DNA from: Pseudeuparius sepicola
Lineage: Eukaryota; Arthropoda; Insecta; Coleoptera; Anthribidae
Direction: 5' to 3'
Assembly (NCBI GenBank): GCA_963920635.1
Contig: OY987301.1
Span: 58,782,560 to 58,846,559, forward strand
Length of the DNA: 64,000 nt
Numbering within the stretch: position 1 is the first letter of the stretch; each line of letters opens with the position of its first letter. Made by a program: the position numbers and the translations under genes. The notes under the pieces are model-generated. The model was not told the DNA's origin and ran no database searches. It was given only the letters and a program-made list of their open reading frames with translations. Positions 23,671-37,773 of the stretch are shown piece by piece.

Positions 23671-25190
23671 TTTTTCGGGGCATGTCAACATTTTTGAAAA
23701 TTGAAAAAGTGCGCTGGCCAGGCCCTCACAAATTTTTTAGAAAAATTTGGAGCAGCGAAATCGTGTTGTAGAACTCAATTTACGTCGCATAGGATTTTTT
23801 TTTCGGGGCATGTCAACATTTTTGAAAATTGAAAAAGTGCGCTGGCCAGGCCCTCACAAATTTTTTAGAAAAATTTGGAGCGACGGAATCTTGTTGTAGA
23901 ACTCAATTTACGTCGCATAGGAATTTTTTTTTCGGGGCATGTCAACTTTTTGAAAATTGAAAAAGTGCGCAGGCCAGGCACTTAGATATTTTTTAGAAAA
24001 ATGTTGAGGGGCGGAATCGTGTGGTAGAACTCAATTTACGTAGCATAGGAATTTTTTTTTCGGAGCATGTCAACGTTTTTGAAAATTGAAAAAGTGCACT
24101 GGCCAGGGCACTTAGAAATTTCTTAGAAAAATTTTGAGGGCGGAATCGTGTTGTAGAACTCAATTTACGTCGCATAGGATTTTTTTTTCGGGGCATGTCA
24201 ACATTTTTGAAAATTGAAAAAGTGCGCTGGCCAGGCCCTCACAAATTTTTTAGAAAAATTTGGAGCGACGGAATCTTGTTGTAGAACTCAATTTACGTCG
24301 CATAGGAATTTTTTTTTCGGGGCATGTCAACTTTTTGAAAATTGAAAAAGTGCGCAGGCCAGGCACTTAGATATTTTTTAGAAAAATGTTGAGGGCGGAA
24401 TCGTGTGGTAGAACTCAATTTACGTCGCATAGGAATTTTTTTTCGGAGCATGTCAACGTTTTTGAAAATTGAAAAGGTGCGCTGGCCAGGCACCTAAACA
24501 TTTTATAGAAAAATTTTGAGGGCGGAATCGTGTTGTAGAACTCAATTTACGTCGCATAGGAATTTTCTTTTCGGAGCATGTCAACATTTTTGAAAATTGA
24601 AAAGGTGCGCTGGCCAGGCACCTATACATTTTATAGAAAAATTTTGAGGGCGGAATCGTGTTGTAGAACTCAATTTACGTCGCATAGGAATTTTTTTCGG
24701 AGCATGTCAACATTTTTGAAAATTGAAAAAGTGCGCTGGCACTTAGAAATTTCTTAGAAAAATTTTGAGGGCGGAATCGTGTTGTAGAACTCAATTTACG
24801 TCGCATAGGAATTTTTTTTGGAGCATGTCAAAGTTTTTGAAAATTGAAAAAGTGCGCTAGCCAGGCCCTCACAAATTTTTTAGAAAAATTTGGAGCAGCG
24901 AAATCGTGTTGTAGAACTCAATTTACGTCGCATAGGATTTTTTTTTCGGGGCATGTCAACATTTTTGAAAATTGAAAAAGTGCGCTGGCCAGGCCCTCAC
25001 AAATTTTTTAGAAAAATTTGGAGCAGCGAAATCGTGTTGTAGAACTCAATTTACGTCGCATAGGATTTTTTTTTCGGGGCATGTCAACATTTTTGAAAAT
25101 TGAAAAAGTGCGCTGGCCAGGCCCTCACAAATTTTTTAGAAAAATTTGGAGCGACGGAATCTTGTTGTAGAACTCAATTTACGTCGCATA
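23671..25190. repeat. A-type monomers
   Basis: Matches left A sequence in pieces: 23.76-24.57 kb equals 3.87-4.68 kb (shift 19887), and 24.69-25.17 kb resembles 3.27-3.76 kb. It contains CACCTATAC, GTGCGCAGGCC, 5-bp-deleted and GGAGCAGCG units. No gene. Confidence 0.78.
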
Positions 25191-25560
25191 GGAATTTTCT
25201 TTTTGAAGCATGTCAAAATTTTTGAAAATTAAAAAAGTGCGCTGGCCAGGCACTCAAAAAGTTTTTAGAAAAATTTTGAGGGCGGAATCGTTTTGTAGAA
25301 CTCAATTTACGTCGCAAAGGAATTTTTTTTTCGGAGCATGTCAACATTTTTGAAAATTGAGAAATTTTTTAGAAAAATTTTGAGGGCGGAATCGTTTTGT
25401 AGAACTCAATTTACGTCGCATAGGAATTTTTTTTCGGAGCATGTCAACATTTTTGAAAATTGAGAAATTTTTTAGAAAAATTTTGAGGGCGGAATCGTTT
25501 GTTGAACTCAATTTACGTCGCATAGTAATTTTTTTTTCCGAGCATGTCAACGTTTTTGAA
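25191..25560. repeat. C cluster embedded in A sequence
   Basis: A CACTCAAAAAGTTTTTAG monomer followed by two short units (25303-25508) that lack the GC-rich dyad. It equals about 1.79-2.16 kb at a shift of 23402, but the 49-bp mini-monomer that precedes the other C clusters is absent here. Confidence 0.8.
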
Positions 25561-26254
25561 AATTGAAAAAGTGCGCTGGCCAGGCACTCACAAATTTTTT
25601 AGAAAAATTTGGAGCGACGGAATCTTGTTGTAGAACTCAATTTACGTCGCATAGGAATTTTTTTTTCGGGGCATGTCAACTTTTTGAAAATTGAAAAAGT
25701 GCGCAGGCCAGGCACTTAGATATTTTTTAGAAAAATGTTGAGGGCGGAATCGTGTGGTAGAACTCAATTTACGTCGCATAGGAATTTTTTTTCGGAGCAT
25801 GTCAACGTTTTTGAAAATTGAAAAGGTGCGCTGGCCAGGCACCTATACATTTTATAGAAAAATTTTGAGGGCGGAATCGTGTTGTAGAACTCAATTTACG
25901 TCGCATAGGAATTTTTTTCGGAGCATGTCAACATTTTTGAAAATTGAAAAAGTGCGCTGGCACTTAGAAATTTCTTAGAAAAATTTTGAGGGCGGAATCG
26001 TGTTGTAGAACTCAATTTACGTCGCATAGGAATTTTTTTTGGAGCATGTCAAAGTTTTTGAAAATTGAAAAAGTGCGCTAGCCAGGCCCTCACAAATTTT
26101 TTAGAAAAATTTGGAGCAGCGAAATCGTGTTGTAGAACTCAATTTACGTCGCATAGGATTTTTTTTTCGGGGCATGTCAACATTTTTGAAAATTGAAAAA
26201 AGTGCGCTGGCCAGGCCCTCACAAATTTTTTAGAAAAATTTGGAGCAGCGAAAT
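25561..26254. repeat. A-type monomers
   Basis: Matches about 2.93-3.62 kb (shift 22634; 25642 with 3008, 25754 with 3120). One extra A at about 26201 (GAAAAAAGTGCGC) is a private 1-base insertion. Confidence 0.75.
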
Positions 26255-27814
26255 CGTGTTGTAGAACTCAATTTACGTCGCATAGGATTTTTTTTTCGGG
26301 GCATGTCAACATTTTTGAAAATTGAAAAAGTGCGCTGGCCAGGCCCTCACAAATTTTTTAGAAAAATTTGGAGCGACGGAATCTTGTTGTAGAACTCAAT
26401 TTACGTCGCATAGGAATTTTTTTTTCGGGGCATGTCAACTTTTTGAAAATTGAAAAAGTGCGCAGGCCAGGCACTTAGATATTTTTTAGAAAAATGTTGA
26501 GGGGCGGAATCGTGTGGTAGAACTCAATTTACGTAGCATAGGAATTTTTTTTTCGGAGCATGTCAACGTTTTTGAAAATTGAAAAAGTGCACTGGCCAGG
26601 GCACTTAGAAATTTCTTAGAAAAATTTTGAGGGCGGAATCGTGTTGTAGAACTCAATTTACGTCGCATAGGATTTTTTTTTCGGGGCATGTCAACATTTT
26701 TGAAAATTGAAAAAGTGCGCTGGCCAGGCCCTCACAAATTTTTTAGAAAAATTTGGAGCGACGGAATCTTGTTGTAGAACTCAATTTACGTCGCATAGGA
26801 TTTTTTTTTTCGGGGCATGTCAACTTTTTGAAAATTGAAAAAGTGCGCAGGCCAGGCACTTAGATATTTTTTAGAAAAATGTTGAGGGCGGAATCGTGTG
26901 GTAGAACTCAATTTACGTCGCATAGGAATTTTTTTTCGGAGCATGTCAACGTTTTTGAAAATTGAAAAGGTGCGCTGGCCAGGCACCTATACATTTTATA
27001 GAAAAATTTTGAGGGCGGAATCGTGTTGTAGAACTCAATTTACGTCGCATAGGAATTTTCTTTTCGGAGCATGTCAACATTTTTGAAAATTGAAAAGGTG
27101 CGCTGGCCAGGCACCTATACATTTTATAGAAAAATTTTGAGGGCGGAATCGTGTTGTAGAACTCAATTTACGTCGCATAGTAATTTTCTTTTCGGAGCAT
27201 GTCAACATATTTGAAAATTAAAAAAGTGCGCTGGCCTGGAACTTAGAAATTTTTTAGAAAAATTTTGAGGGCGGAATCGTGTGGTAGAACTCAATTTACG
27301 TCGCATAGGAATTTTCTTTTCGGAGAATGTCAACATTTTTGAAAATTAAAAAAGTGCGCTGGCCAGGAACTTAGATATTTTTTAGAAAAATTTTGAGGGC
27401 GGAATCGTGTGGTAGAACTCAATTTACGTCGCATAGGAATTTTGAGGGCGGAATCGTTTTGTAGAACTCAGTTTACGTCGCAAAGGAATTTTTTTTCGGA
27501 GCATGTCAACATTTTTGAATATTGAGAAATTTTTTAGAAAAATTTTGAGGGCGGAATCGTTTGTAGAACTCAATTTACGTCGCATAGGAATTTTCTTTTT
27601 GAAGCATGTCAAAATTTTTGAAAATTAAAAAAGTGCGCTGGCCAGGCACTCAAAAAGTTTTTAGAAAAATTTTGAGGGCGGAATCGTTTTGTAGAACTCA
27701 ATTTACGTCGCAAAGGAATTTTTTTTTCGGAGCATGTCAACATTTTTGAAAATTGAGAAATTTTTTAGAAAAATTTTGAGGGCGGAATCGTTTTGTAGAA
27801 CTCAATTTACGTCG
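26255..27814. repeat. ~2016-bp HOR unit (A/C), partial upstream copy
   Basis: Matches 28271-29830 at a shift of 2016 (26898 with 28914, 27424 with 29440, 27737 with 29753). The start is near 26255, where upstream sequence reads GGAGCAGCG instead of GAGGGCGG. It ends exactly where the DupA right copy begins in phase with window base 1. Confidence 0.82.
27420..27468 (+). repeat. 49-bp mini-monomer
   Basis: Same fused unit as 1622-1670; here it sits 2016 bases before the copy at 29436. Confidence 0.9.
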
Positions 27815-29830
27815 CATAGGAATTTTTTTTCGGAGCATGTCAACATTTTTGAAAATTGAGAAATTTTTTAGAAAAATTTTGAGGGCGGAATCGTTTGTTG
27901 AACTCAATTTACGTCGCATAGTAATTTTTTTTTCCGAGCATGTCAACGTTTTTGAAAATTGAAAAAGTGCGCTGGCCAGGCACTTAGAAATTTCTTAGAA
28001 AAATTTTGAGGGCGGAATTGTGTTGTAGAACTCAATTTACGTCGCATAGGAATTTTCTTTTCGGAGCATGTCAACATTTTTGAAAATTGAAAAGGTGCGC
28101 TGGCCAGGCACTTATAAATTTTATAGAAAAATTTTGAGGGCGGAATCGTGTTGTAGAACTCAATTTACGTCGCATAGTATTTTTTTTTTCGGAGCATGTC
28201 AACATTTTTGAAAATTGAAAAAGTGCGCTGGCACTTAGAAATTTCTTAGAAAAATTTTGAGGGCGGAATCGTGTTGTAGAACTCAATTTACGTCGCATAG
28301 GATTTTTTTTTCGGGGCATGTCAACATTTTTGAAAATTGAAAAAGTGCGCTGGCCAGGCCCTCACAAATTTTTTAGAAAAATTTGGAGCGACGGAATCTT
28401 GTTGTAGAACTCAATTTACGTCGCATAGGAATTTTTTTTCGGGGCATGTCAACTTTTTGAAAATTGAAAAAGTTCGCAGGCCAGGCACTTAGATATTTTT
28501 TAGAAAAATGTTGAGGGGCGGAATCGTGTGGTAGAACTCAATTTACGTAGCATAGGAATTTTTTTTTTTCGGAGCATGTCAACGTTTTTGAAAATTGAAA
28601 AAGTGCACTGGCCAGGGCACTTAGAAATTTCTTAGAAAAATTTTGAAGGCGGAATCGTGTTGTAGAACTCAATTTACGTCGCATAGGATTTTTTTTTCGG
28701 GGCATGTCAACATTTTTGAAAATTGAAAAAGTGCGCTGGCCAGGCCCTCACAAATTTTTTAGAAAAATTTGGAGCGACGGAATCTTGTTGTAGAACTCAA
28801 TTTACGTCGCATAGGAATTTTTTTTTCGGGGCATGTCAACTTTTTGAAAATTGAAAAAGTGCGCAGGCCAGGCACTTAGATATTTTTTAGAAAAATGTTG
28901 AGGGCGGAATCGTGTGGTAGAACTCAATTTACGTCGCATAGGAATTTTTTTTCGGAGCATGTCAATGTTTTTGAAAATTGAAAAGGTGCGCTGGCCAGGC
29001 ACCTATACATTTTATAGAAACATTTTGAGGGCGGAATCGTGTTGTAGAACTCAATTTACGTCGCATAGGAATTTTCTTTTCGGAGCATGTCAACATTTTT
29101 GAAAATTGAAAAGGTGCGCTGGCCAGGCACCTATACATTTTATAGAAAAATTTTGAGGGCGGAATCGTGTTGTAGAACTCAATTTACGTCGCATAGTAAT
29201 TTTCTTTTCGGAGCATGTCAACATATTTGAAAATTAAAAAAGTGCGCTGGCCTGGAACTTAGAAATTTTTTAGAAAAATTTTGAGGGCGGAATCGTGTGG
29301 TAGAACTCAATTTACGTCGCATAGGAATTTTCTTTTCGGAGCATGTCAACATTTTTGAAAATTAAAAAAGTGCGCTGGCCAGGAACTTAGATATTTTTTA
29401 GAAAAATCTTGAGGGCGGAATCGTGTGGTAGAACTCAATTTACGTCGCATAGGAATTTTGAGGGCGGAATCGTTTTGTAGAACTCAGTTTACGTCGCAAA
29501 GGAATTTTTTTTCGGAGCATGTCAACATTTTTGAATATTGAGAAATTTTTTAGAAAAATTTTGAGGGCGGAATCGTTTGTAGAACTCAATTTACGTCGCA
29601 TAGGAATTTTCTTTTTGAAGCATGTCAAAATTTTTGAAAATTAAAAAAGTGCGCTGGCCAGGCACTCAAAAAGTTTTTAGAAAAATTTTGAGGGCGGAAT
29701 CGTTTTGTAGAACTCAATTTACGTCGCAAAGGAATTTTTTTTTCGGAGCATGTCAACATTTTTGAAAATTGAGAAATTTTTTAGAAAAATTTTGAGGGCG
29801 GAATCGTTTTGTAGAACTCAATTTACGTCG
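27815..29830. repeat. ~2016-bp HOR unit (A/C), full copy
   Basis: Equivalent of 1-2016. The landmark order is unchanged: 5-bp-deleted unit near 28229, long T-run near 28559, 49-bp mini-monomer at 29436, C cluster to 29920. Confidence 0.85.
29436..29484 (+). repeat. 49-bp mini-monomer
   Basis: Same fused unit as 1622-1670, at shift 27814. Confidence 0.9.
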
Positions 29831-31094
29831 CATAGGAATTTTTTTTCGGAGCATGTCAACATTTTTGAAAATTGAGAAATTTTTTAGAAAAATTTTGAGG
29901 GCGGAATCGTTTGTTGAACTCAATTTACGTCGCATAGTAATTTTTTTTTCCGAGCATGTCAACGTTTTTGAAAATTGAAAAAGTGCGCTGGCCAGGCACT
30001 TAGAAATTTCTTAGAAAAATTTTAAGGGCGGAATCGTGTTGTAGAACTCAATTTACGTCGCATAGGAATTTTCTTTTCGGAGCATGTCAACATTTTTGAA
30101 AATTGAAAAGGTGCGCTGGCCAGGCACTTATAAATTTTATAGAAAAATTTTGAGGGCGGAATCGTGTTGTAGAACTCAATTTACGTCGCATAGTAATTTT
30201 TTTTTCGGAGCATGTCAACATTTTTGAAAATTGAAAAAGTGCGCTGGCCAGGCACTTAGAATTTTTTTAGAAAAATTTGGAAGGCGGAATCGTGTTGTAG
30301 AACTCAATTTACGTCGCATAGGATTTTTTTTTCGGGGCATGTCAACATTTTTGAAAATTGAAAAAGTGCGCTGGCCAGGCCCTCACAAATTTTTTAGAAA
30401 AATTTGGAGCGACGGAATCTTGTTGTAGAACTCAATTTACGTCGCATAGGAATTTTTTTTTCGGGGCATGTCAACTTTTTGAAAATTGAAAAAGTGCGCA
30501 GGCCAGGCACTTAGATATTTTTTAGAAAAATGTTGAGGGGCGGAATCGTGTGGTAGAACTCAATTTACGTAGCATAGGAATTTTTTTTTCGGAGCATGTC
30601 AACGTTTTTGAAAATTGAAAAAGTGCACTGGCCAGGGCACTTAGAAATTTCTTAGAAAAATTTTGAGGGCGGAATCGTGTTGTAGAACTCAATTTACGTC
30701 GCATAGGAATTTTTTTTCGGATCATGTCAACATTTTTGAAAATTGAAAAAGTGCGCTGGCCAGGCACTCACAAATTTTTTAGAAAAATTTGGAGCGACGG
30801 AATCTTGTTGTAGAACTCAATTTACGTCGCATAGGAATTTTTTTTTCGGGGCATGTCAACTTTTTGAAAATTGAAAAAGTGCGCAGGCCAGGCACTTAGA
30901 TATTTTTTAGAAAAATGTTGAGGGCGGAATCGTGTGGTAGAACTCAATTTACGTCGCATAGGAATTTTTTTTCGGAGCATGTCAACGTTTTTGAAAATTG
31001 AAAAGGTGCGCTGGCCAGGCACCTATACATTTTATAGAAAAATTTTGAGGGCGGAATCGTGTTGTAGAACTCAATTTACGTCGCATAGGAATTT
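29831..31094. repeat. ~2.02-kb HOR unit (A/C), partial copy
   Basis: Equivalent of 2017-3280; with 26255-27814 and 27815-29830 it makes a run of three tandem units of this HOR. Confidence 0.8.
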
Positions 31095-32203
31095 TTTTCG
31101 GAGCATGTCAACATTTTTGAAAATTGAAAAAGTGCGCTGGCACTTAGAAATTTCTTAGAAAAATTTTGAGGGCGGAATCGTGTTGTAGAACTCAATTTAC
31201 GTCGCATAGGAATTTTTTTTGGAGCATGTCAAAGTTTTTGAAAATTGAAAAAGTGCGCTAGCCAGGCCCTCACAAATTTTTTAGAAAAATTTGGAGCAGC
31301 GAAATCGTGTTGTAGAACTCAATTTACGTCGCATAGGATTTTTTTTTCGGGGCATGTCAACATTTTTGAAAATTGAAAAAGTGCGCTGGCCAGGCCCTCA
31401 CAAATTTTTTAGAAAAATTTGGAGCAGCGAAATCGTGTTGTAGAACTCAATTTACGTCGCATAGGATTTTTTTTTCGGGGCATGTCAACATTTTTGAAAA
31501 TTGAAAAAGTGCGCTGGCCAGGCCCTCACAAATTTTTTAGAAAAATTTGGAGCGACGGAATCTTGTTGTAGAACTCAATTTACGTCGCATAGGAATTTTT
31601 TTTTCGGGGCATGTCAACTTTTTGAAAATTGAAAAAGTGCGCAGGCCAGGCACTTAGAAATTTCTTAGAAAAATTTTGAGGGCGGAATCGTGTTGTAGAA
31701 CTCAATTTACGTCGCATAGGATTTTTTTTTCGGGGCATGTCAACATTTTTGAAAATTGAAAAAGTGCGCTGGCCAGGCCCTCACAAATTTTTTAGAAAAA
31801 TTTGGAGCGACGGAATCTTGTTGTAGAACTCAATTTACGTCGCATAGGAATTTTTTTTTCGGGGCATGTCAACTTTTTGAAAATTGAAAAAGTGCGCAGG
31901 CCAGGCACTTAGATATTTTTTAGAAAAATGTTGAGGGGCGGAATCGTGTGGTAGAACTCAATTTACGTAGCATAGGAATTTTTTTTTCGGAGCATGTCAA
32001 CGTTTTTGAAAATTGAAAAAGTGCACTGGCCAGGGCACTTAGAAATTTCTTAGAAAAATTTTGAGGGCGGAATCGTGTTGTAGAACTCAATTTACGTCGC
32101 ATAGGATTTTTTTTTCGGGGCATGTCAACATTTTTGAAAATTGAAAAAGTGCGCTGGCCAGGCCCTCACAAATTTTTTAGAAAAATTTGGAGCGACGGAA
32201 TCT
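31095..32203. repeat. A-type monomers between HOR tracts
   Basis: Right-copy equivalent of 3281-4389, with the same chimeric GTGCGCAGGCC/AAATTTCTTAG unit near 31600-31670. Confidence 0.8.
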
Positions 32204-34988
32204 TGTTGTAGAACTCAATTTACGTCGCATAGGAATTTTTTTTTCGGGGCATGTCAACTTTTTGAAAATTGAAAAAGTGCGCAGGCCAGGCACTTAGATA
32301 TTTTTTAGAAAAATGTTGAGGGCGGAATCGTGTGGTAGAACTCAATTTACGTCGCATAGGAATTTTTTTTCGGAGCATGTCAACGTTTTTGAAAATTGAA
32401 AAGGTGCGCTGGCCAGGCACCTATACATTTTATAGAAAAATTTTGAGGGCGGAATCGTGTTGTAGAACTCAATTTACGTCGCATAGGAATTTTCTTTTCG
32501 GAGCATGTCAACATTTTTGAAAATTGAAAAGGTGCGCTGGCCAGGCACCTATACATTTTATAGAAAAATTTTGAGGGCGGAATCGTGTTGTAGAACTCAA
32601 TTTACGTCGCATAGGAATTTTCTTTTCGGAGCATGTCAACATTTTTGAAAATTGAAAAAGTGCGCAGGCCAGGCACTTAGATATTTTTTAGAAAAATGTT
32701 GAGGGCGGAATCGTGTGGTAGAACTCAATTTACGTCGCATAGGAATTTTTTTTCGGAGCATGTCAACGTTTTTGAAAATTGAAAAGGTGCGCTGGCCAGG
32801 CACCTATACATTTTATAGAAAAATTTTGAGGGCGGAATCGTGTTGTAGAACTCAATTTACGTCGCATAGGAATTTTCTTTTCGGAGCATGTCAACATTTT
32901 TGAAAATTGAAAAAGTGCGCTGGCCAGGCCCTCACAAATTTTTTAGAAAAATTTGGAGCGACGGAATCTTGTTGTAGAACTCAATTTACGTCGCATAGGA
33001 ATTTTTTTTCGGATCATGTCAACATTTTTGAAAATTGAAAAAGTGCGCTGGCCAGGCACTCACAAATTTTTTAGAAAAATTTGGAGCGACGGAATCTTGT
33101 TGTAGAACTCAATTTACGTCGCATAGGAATTTTTTTTTCGGGGCATGTCAACTTTTTGAAAATTGAAAAAGTGCGCAGGCCAGGCACTTAGATATTTTTT
33201 AGAAAAATGTTGAGGGCGGAATCGTGTGGTAGAACTCAATTTACGTCGCATAGGAATTTTTTTTCGGAGCATGTCAACGTTTTTGAAAATTGAAAAGGTG
33301 CGCTGGCCAGGCACCTATACATTTTATAGAAAAATTTTGAGGGCGGAATCGTGTTGTAGAACTCAATTTACGTCGCATAGGAATTTTTTTCGGAGCATGT
33401 CAACATTTTTGAAAATTGAAAAAGTGCGCTGGCACTTAGAAATTTCTTAGAAAAATTTTGAGGGCGGAATCGTGTTGTAGAACTCAATTTACGTCGCATA
33501 GGAATTTTTTTTGGAGCATGTCAAAGTTTTTGAAAATTGAAAAAGTGCGCTGGCACTTAGAAATTTCTTAGAAAAATTTTGAGGGCGGAATCGTGTTGTA
33601 GAACTCAATTTACGTCGCATAGGAATTTTTTTTGGAGCATGTCAAAGTTTTTGAAAATTGAAAAAGTGCGCTAGCCAGGCCCTCACAAATTTTTTAGAAA
33701 AATTTGGAGCAGCGAAATCGTGTTGTAGAACTCAATTTACGTCGCATAGGATTTTTTTTTCGGGGCATGTCAACATTTTTGAAAATTGAAAAAGTGCGCT
33801 GGCCAGGCCCTCACAAATTTTTTAGAAAAATTTGGAGCAGCGAAATCGTGTTGTAGAACTCAATTTACGTCGCATAGGATTTTTTTTTCGGGGCATGTCA
33901 ACATTTTTGAAAATTGAAAAAGTGCGCTGGCCAGGCCCTCACAAATTTTTTAGAAAAATTTGGAGCGACGGAATCTTGTTGTAGAACTCAATTTACGTCG
34001 CATAGGAATTTTTTTCGGAGCATGTCAACATTTTTGAAAATTGAAAAAGTGCGCTGGCACTTAGAAATTTCTTAGAAAAATTTTGAGGGCGGAATCGTGT
34101 TGTAGAACTCAATTTACGTCGCATAGGAATTTTTTTTGGAGCATGTCAAAGTTTTTGAAAATTGAAAAAGTGCGCTAGCCAGGCCCTCACAAATTTTTTA
34201 GAAAAATTTGGAGCAGCGAAATCGTGTTGTAGAACTCAATTTACGTCGCATAGGATTTTTTTTTCGGGGCATGTCAACATTTTTGAAAATTGAAAAAGTG
34301 CGCTGGCCAGGCCCTCACAAATTTTTTAGAAAAATTTGGAGCAGCGAAATCGTGTTGTAGAACTCAATTTACGTCGCATAGGATTTTTTTTTCGGGGCAT
34401 GTCAACATTTTTGAAAATTGAAAAAGTGCGCTGGCCAGGCCCTCACAAATTTTTTAGAAAAATTTGGAGCGACGGAATCTTGTTGTAGAACTCAATTTAC
34501 GTCGCATAGGAATTTTTTTTCGGGGCATGTCAACTTTTTGAAAATTAAAAAAGTGCGCAGGCCAGGCACTTAGATATTTTTTAGAAAAATGTTGAGGGCG
34601 GAATCGTGTGGTAGAACTCAATTTACGTCGCATAGGAATTTTCTTTTCGGAGCATGTCAACATTTTTGAAAATTAAAAAAGTGCGCAGGCCAGGCACTTA
34701 GATATTTTTTAGAAAAATGTTGAGGGCGGAATCGTGTGGTAGAAATCAATTTACGTCGCAGAGGAATTTTTTTTCGGAGCATGTCAACGTTTTTGAAAAT
34801 TGAAAAGGTGCGCTGGCCAGGCACCTATACATTTTATAGAAAAATTTTGAGGGCGGAATCGTGTTGTAGAACTCAATTTACGTCGCATAGTAATTTTTTT
34901 TCCGAGCATGTCAACGTTTTTGAAAATTGAAAAAGTGCGCTGGCCAGGCACTTAGAAATTTCTTAGAAAAATTTTGAGGGCGGAATCG
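32204..34988. repeat. ~2785-bp HOR unit (A type), right copy 1
   Basis: Equivalent of 4390-7174. Most of it (32.28-35.02 kb) recurs again at 41.38-44.12 kb at a shift of 9099 (32332 with 41431, 33114 with 42213, 34454 with 43553). Confidence 0.87.
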
Positions 34989-37773
34989 TGTTGTAGAACT
35001 CAATTTACGTCGCATAGGAATTTTTTTTTCGGGGCATGTCAACTTTTTGAAAATTGAAAAAGTGCGCAGGCCAGGCACTTAGATATTTTTTAGAAAAATG
35101 TTGAGGGCGGAATCGTGTGGTAGAACTCAATTTACGTCGCATAGGAATTTTTTTTCGGAGCATGTCAACGTTTTTGAAAATTGAAAAGGTGCGCTGGCCA
35201 GGCACCTATACATTTTATAGAAAAATTTTGAGGGCGGAATCGTGTTGTAGAACTCAATTTACGTCGCATAGGAATTTTCTTTTCGGAGCATGTCAACATT
35301 TTTGAAAATTGAAAAGGTGCGCTGGCCAGGCACCTATACATTTTATAGAAAAATTTTGAGGGCGGAATCGTGTTGTAGAACTCAATTTACGTCGCATAGG
35401 AATTTTCTTTTCGGAGCATGTCAACATTTTTGAAAATTGAAAAAGTGCGCAGGCCAGGCACTTAGATATTTTTTAGAAAAATGTTGAGGGCGGAATCGTG
35501 TGGTAGAACTCAATTTACGTCGCATAGGAATTTTTTTTCGGAGCATGTCAACGTTTTTGGAAATTGAAAAGGTGCGCTGGCCAGGCACCTATACATTTTA
35601 TAGAAAAATTTTGAGGGCGGAATCGTGTTGTAGAACTCAATTTACGTCGCATAGGAATTTTCTTTTCGGAGCATGTCAACATTTTTGAAAATTGAAAAAG
35701 TGCGCTGGCCAGGCCCTCACAAATTTTTTAGAAAAATTTGGAGCGACGGAATCTTGTTGTAGAACTCAATTTACGTCGCATAGGAATTTTTTTTCGGATC
35801 ATGTCAACATTTTTGAAAATTGAAAAAGTGCGCTGGCCAGGCACTCACAAATTTTTTAGAAAAATTTGGAGCGACGGAATCTTGTTGTAGAACTCAATTT
35901 ACGTCGCATAGGAATTTTTTTTTCGGGGCATGTCAACTTTTTGAAAATTGAAAAAGTGCGCAGGCCAGGCACTTAGATATTTTTTAGAAAAATGTTGAGG
36001 GCGGAATCGTGTGGTAGAACTCAATTTACGTCGCATAGGAATTTTTTTTCGGAGCATGTCAACGTTTTTGAAAATTGAAAAGGTGCGCTGGCCAGGCACC
36101 TATACATTTTATAGAAAAATTTTGAGGGCGGAATCGTGTTGTAGAACTCAATTTACGTCGCATAGGAATTTTTTTCGGAGCATGTCAACATTTTTGAAAA
36201 TTGAAAAAGTGCGCTGGCACTTAGAAATTTCTTAGAAAAATTTTGAGGGCGGAATCGTGTTGTAGAACTCAATTTACGTCGCATAGGAATTTTTTTTGGA
36301 GCATGTCAAAGTTTTTGAAAATTGAAAAAGTGCGCTGGCACTTAGAAATTTCTTAGAAAAATTTTGAGGGCGGAATCGTGTTGTAGAACTCAATTTACGT
36401 CGCATAGGAATTTTTTTTGGAGCATGTCAAAGTTTTTGAAAATTGAAAAAGTGCGCTAGCCAGGCCCTCACAAATTTTTTAGAAAAATTTGGAGCAGCGA
36501 AATCGTGTTGTAGAACTCAATTTACGTCGCATAGGATTTTTTTTTCGGGGCATGTCAACATTTTTGAAAATTGAAAAAGTGCGCTGGCCAGGCCCTCACA
36601 AATTTTTTAGAAAAATTTGGAGCGACGGAATCTTGTTGTAGAACTCAATTTACGTCGCATAGGAATTTTTTTCGGAGCATGTCAACATTTTTGAAAATTG
36701 AAAAAGTGCGCTGGCCAGGCCCTCACAAATTTTTTAGAAAAATTTGGAGCGACGGAATCTTGTTGTAGAACTCAATTTACGTCGCATAGGAATTTTTTTC
36801 GGAGCATGTCAACATTTTTGAAAATTGAAAAAGTGCGCTGGCACTTAGAAATTTCTTAGAAAAATTTTGAGGGCGGAATCGTGTTGTAGAACTCAATTTA
36901 CGTCGCATAGGAATTTTTTTTGGAGCATGTCAAAGTTTTTGAAAATTGAAAAAGTGCGCTAGCCAGGCCCTCACAAATTTTTTAGAAAAATTTGGAGCAG
37001 CGAAATCGTGTTGTAGAACTCAATTTACGTCGCATAGGATTTTTTTTTCGGGGCATGTCAACATTTTTGAAAATTGAAAAAGTGCGCTGGCCAGGCCCTC
37101 ACAAATTTTTTAGAAAAATTTGGAGCAGCGAAATCGTGTTGTAGAACTCAATTTACGTCGCATAGGATTTTTTTTTCGGGGCATGTCAACATTTTTGAAA
37201 ATTGAAAAAGTGCGCTGGCCAGGCCCTCACAAATTTTTTAGAAAAATTTGGAGCGACGGAATCTTGTTGTAGAACTCAATTTACGTCGCATAGGAATTTT
37301 TTTTCGGGGCATGTCAACTTTTTGAAAATTAAAAAAGTGCGCAGGCCAGGCACTTAGATATTTTTTAGAAAAATGTTGAGGGCGGAATCGTGTGGTAGAA
37401 CTCAATTTACGTCGCATAGGAATTTTCTTTTCGGAGCATGTCAACATTTTTGAAAATTAAAAAAGTGCGCAGGCCAGGCACTTAGATATTTTTTAGAAAA
37501 ATGTTGAGGGCGGAATCGTGTGGTAGAAATCAATTTACGTCGCAGAGGAATTTTTTTTCGGAGCATGTCAACGTTTTTGAAAATTGAAAAGGTGCGCTGG
37601 CCAGGCACCTATACATTTTATAGAAAAATTTTGAGGGCGGAATCGTGTTGTAGAACTCAATTTACGTCGCATAGTAATTTTTTTTCCGAGCATGTCAACG
37701 TTTTTGAAAATTGAAAAAGTGCGCTGGCCAGGCACTTAGAAATTTCTTAGAAAAATTTTGAGGGCGGAATCGT
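34989..37773. repeat. ~2785-bp HOR unit (A type), right copy 2
   Basis: Equivalent of 7175-9959, tandem with 32204-34988. A G at 35560 (TTTTTGGAAATTG) is private. Confidence 0.87.
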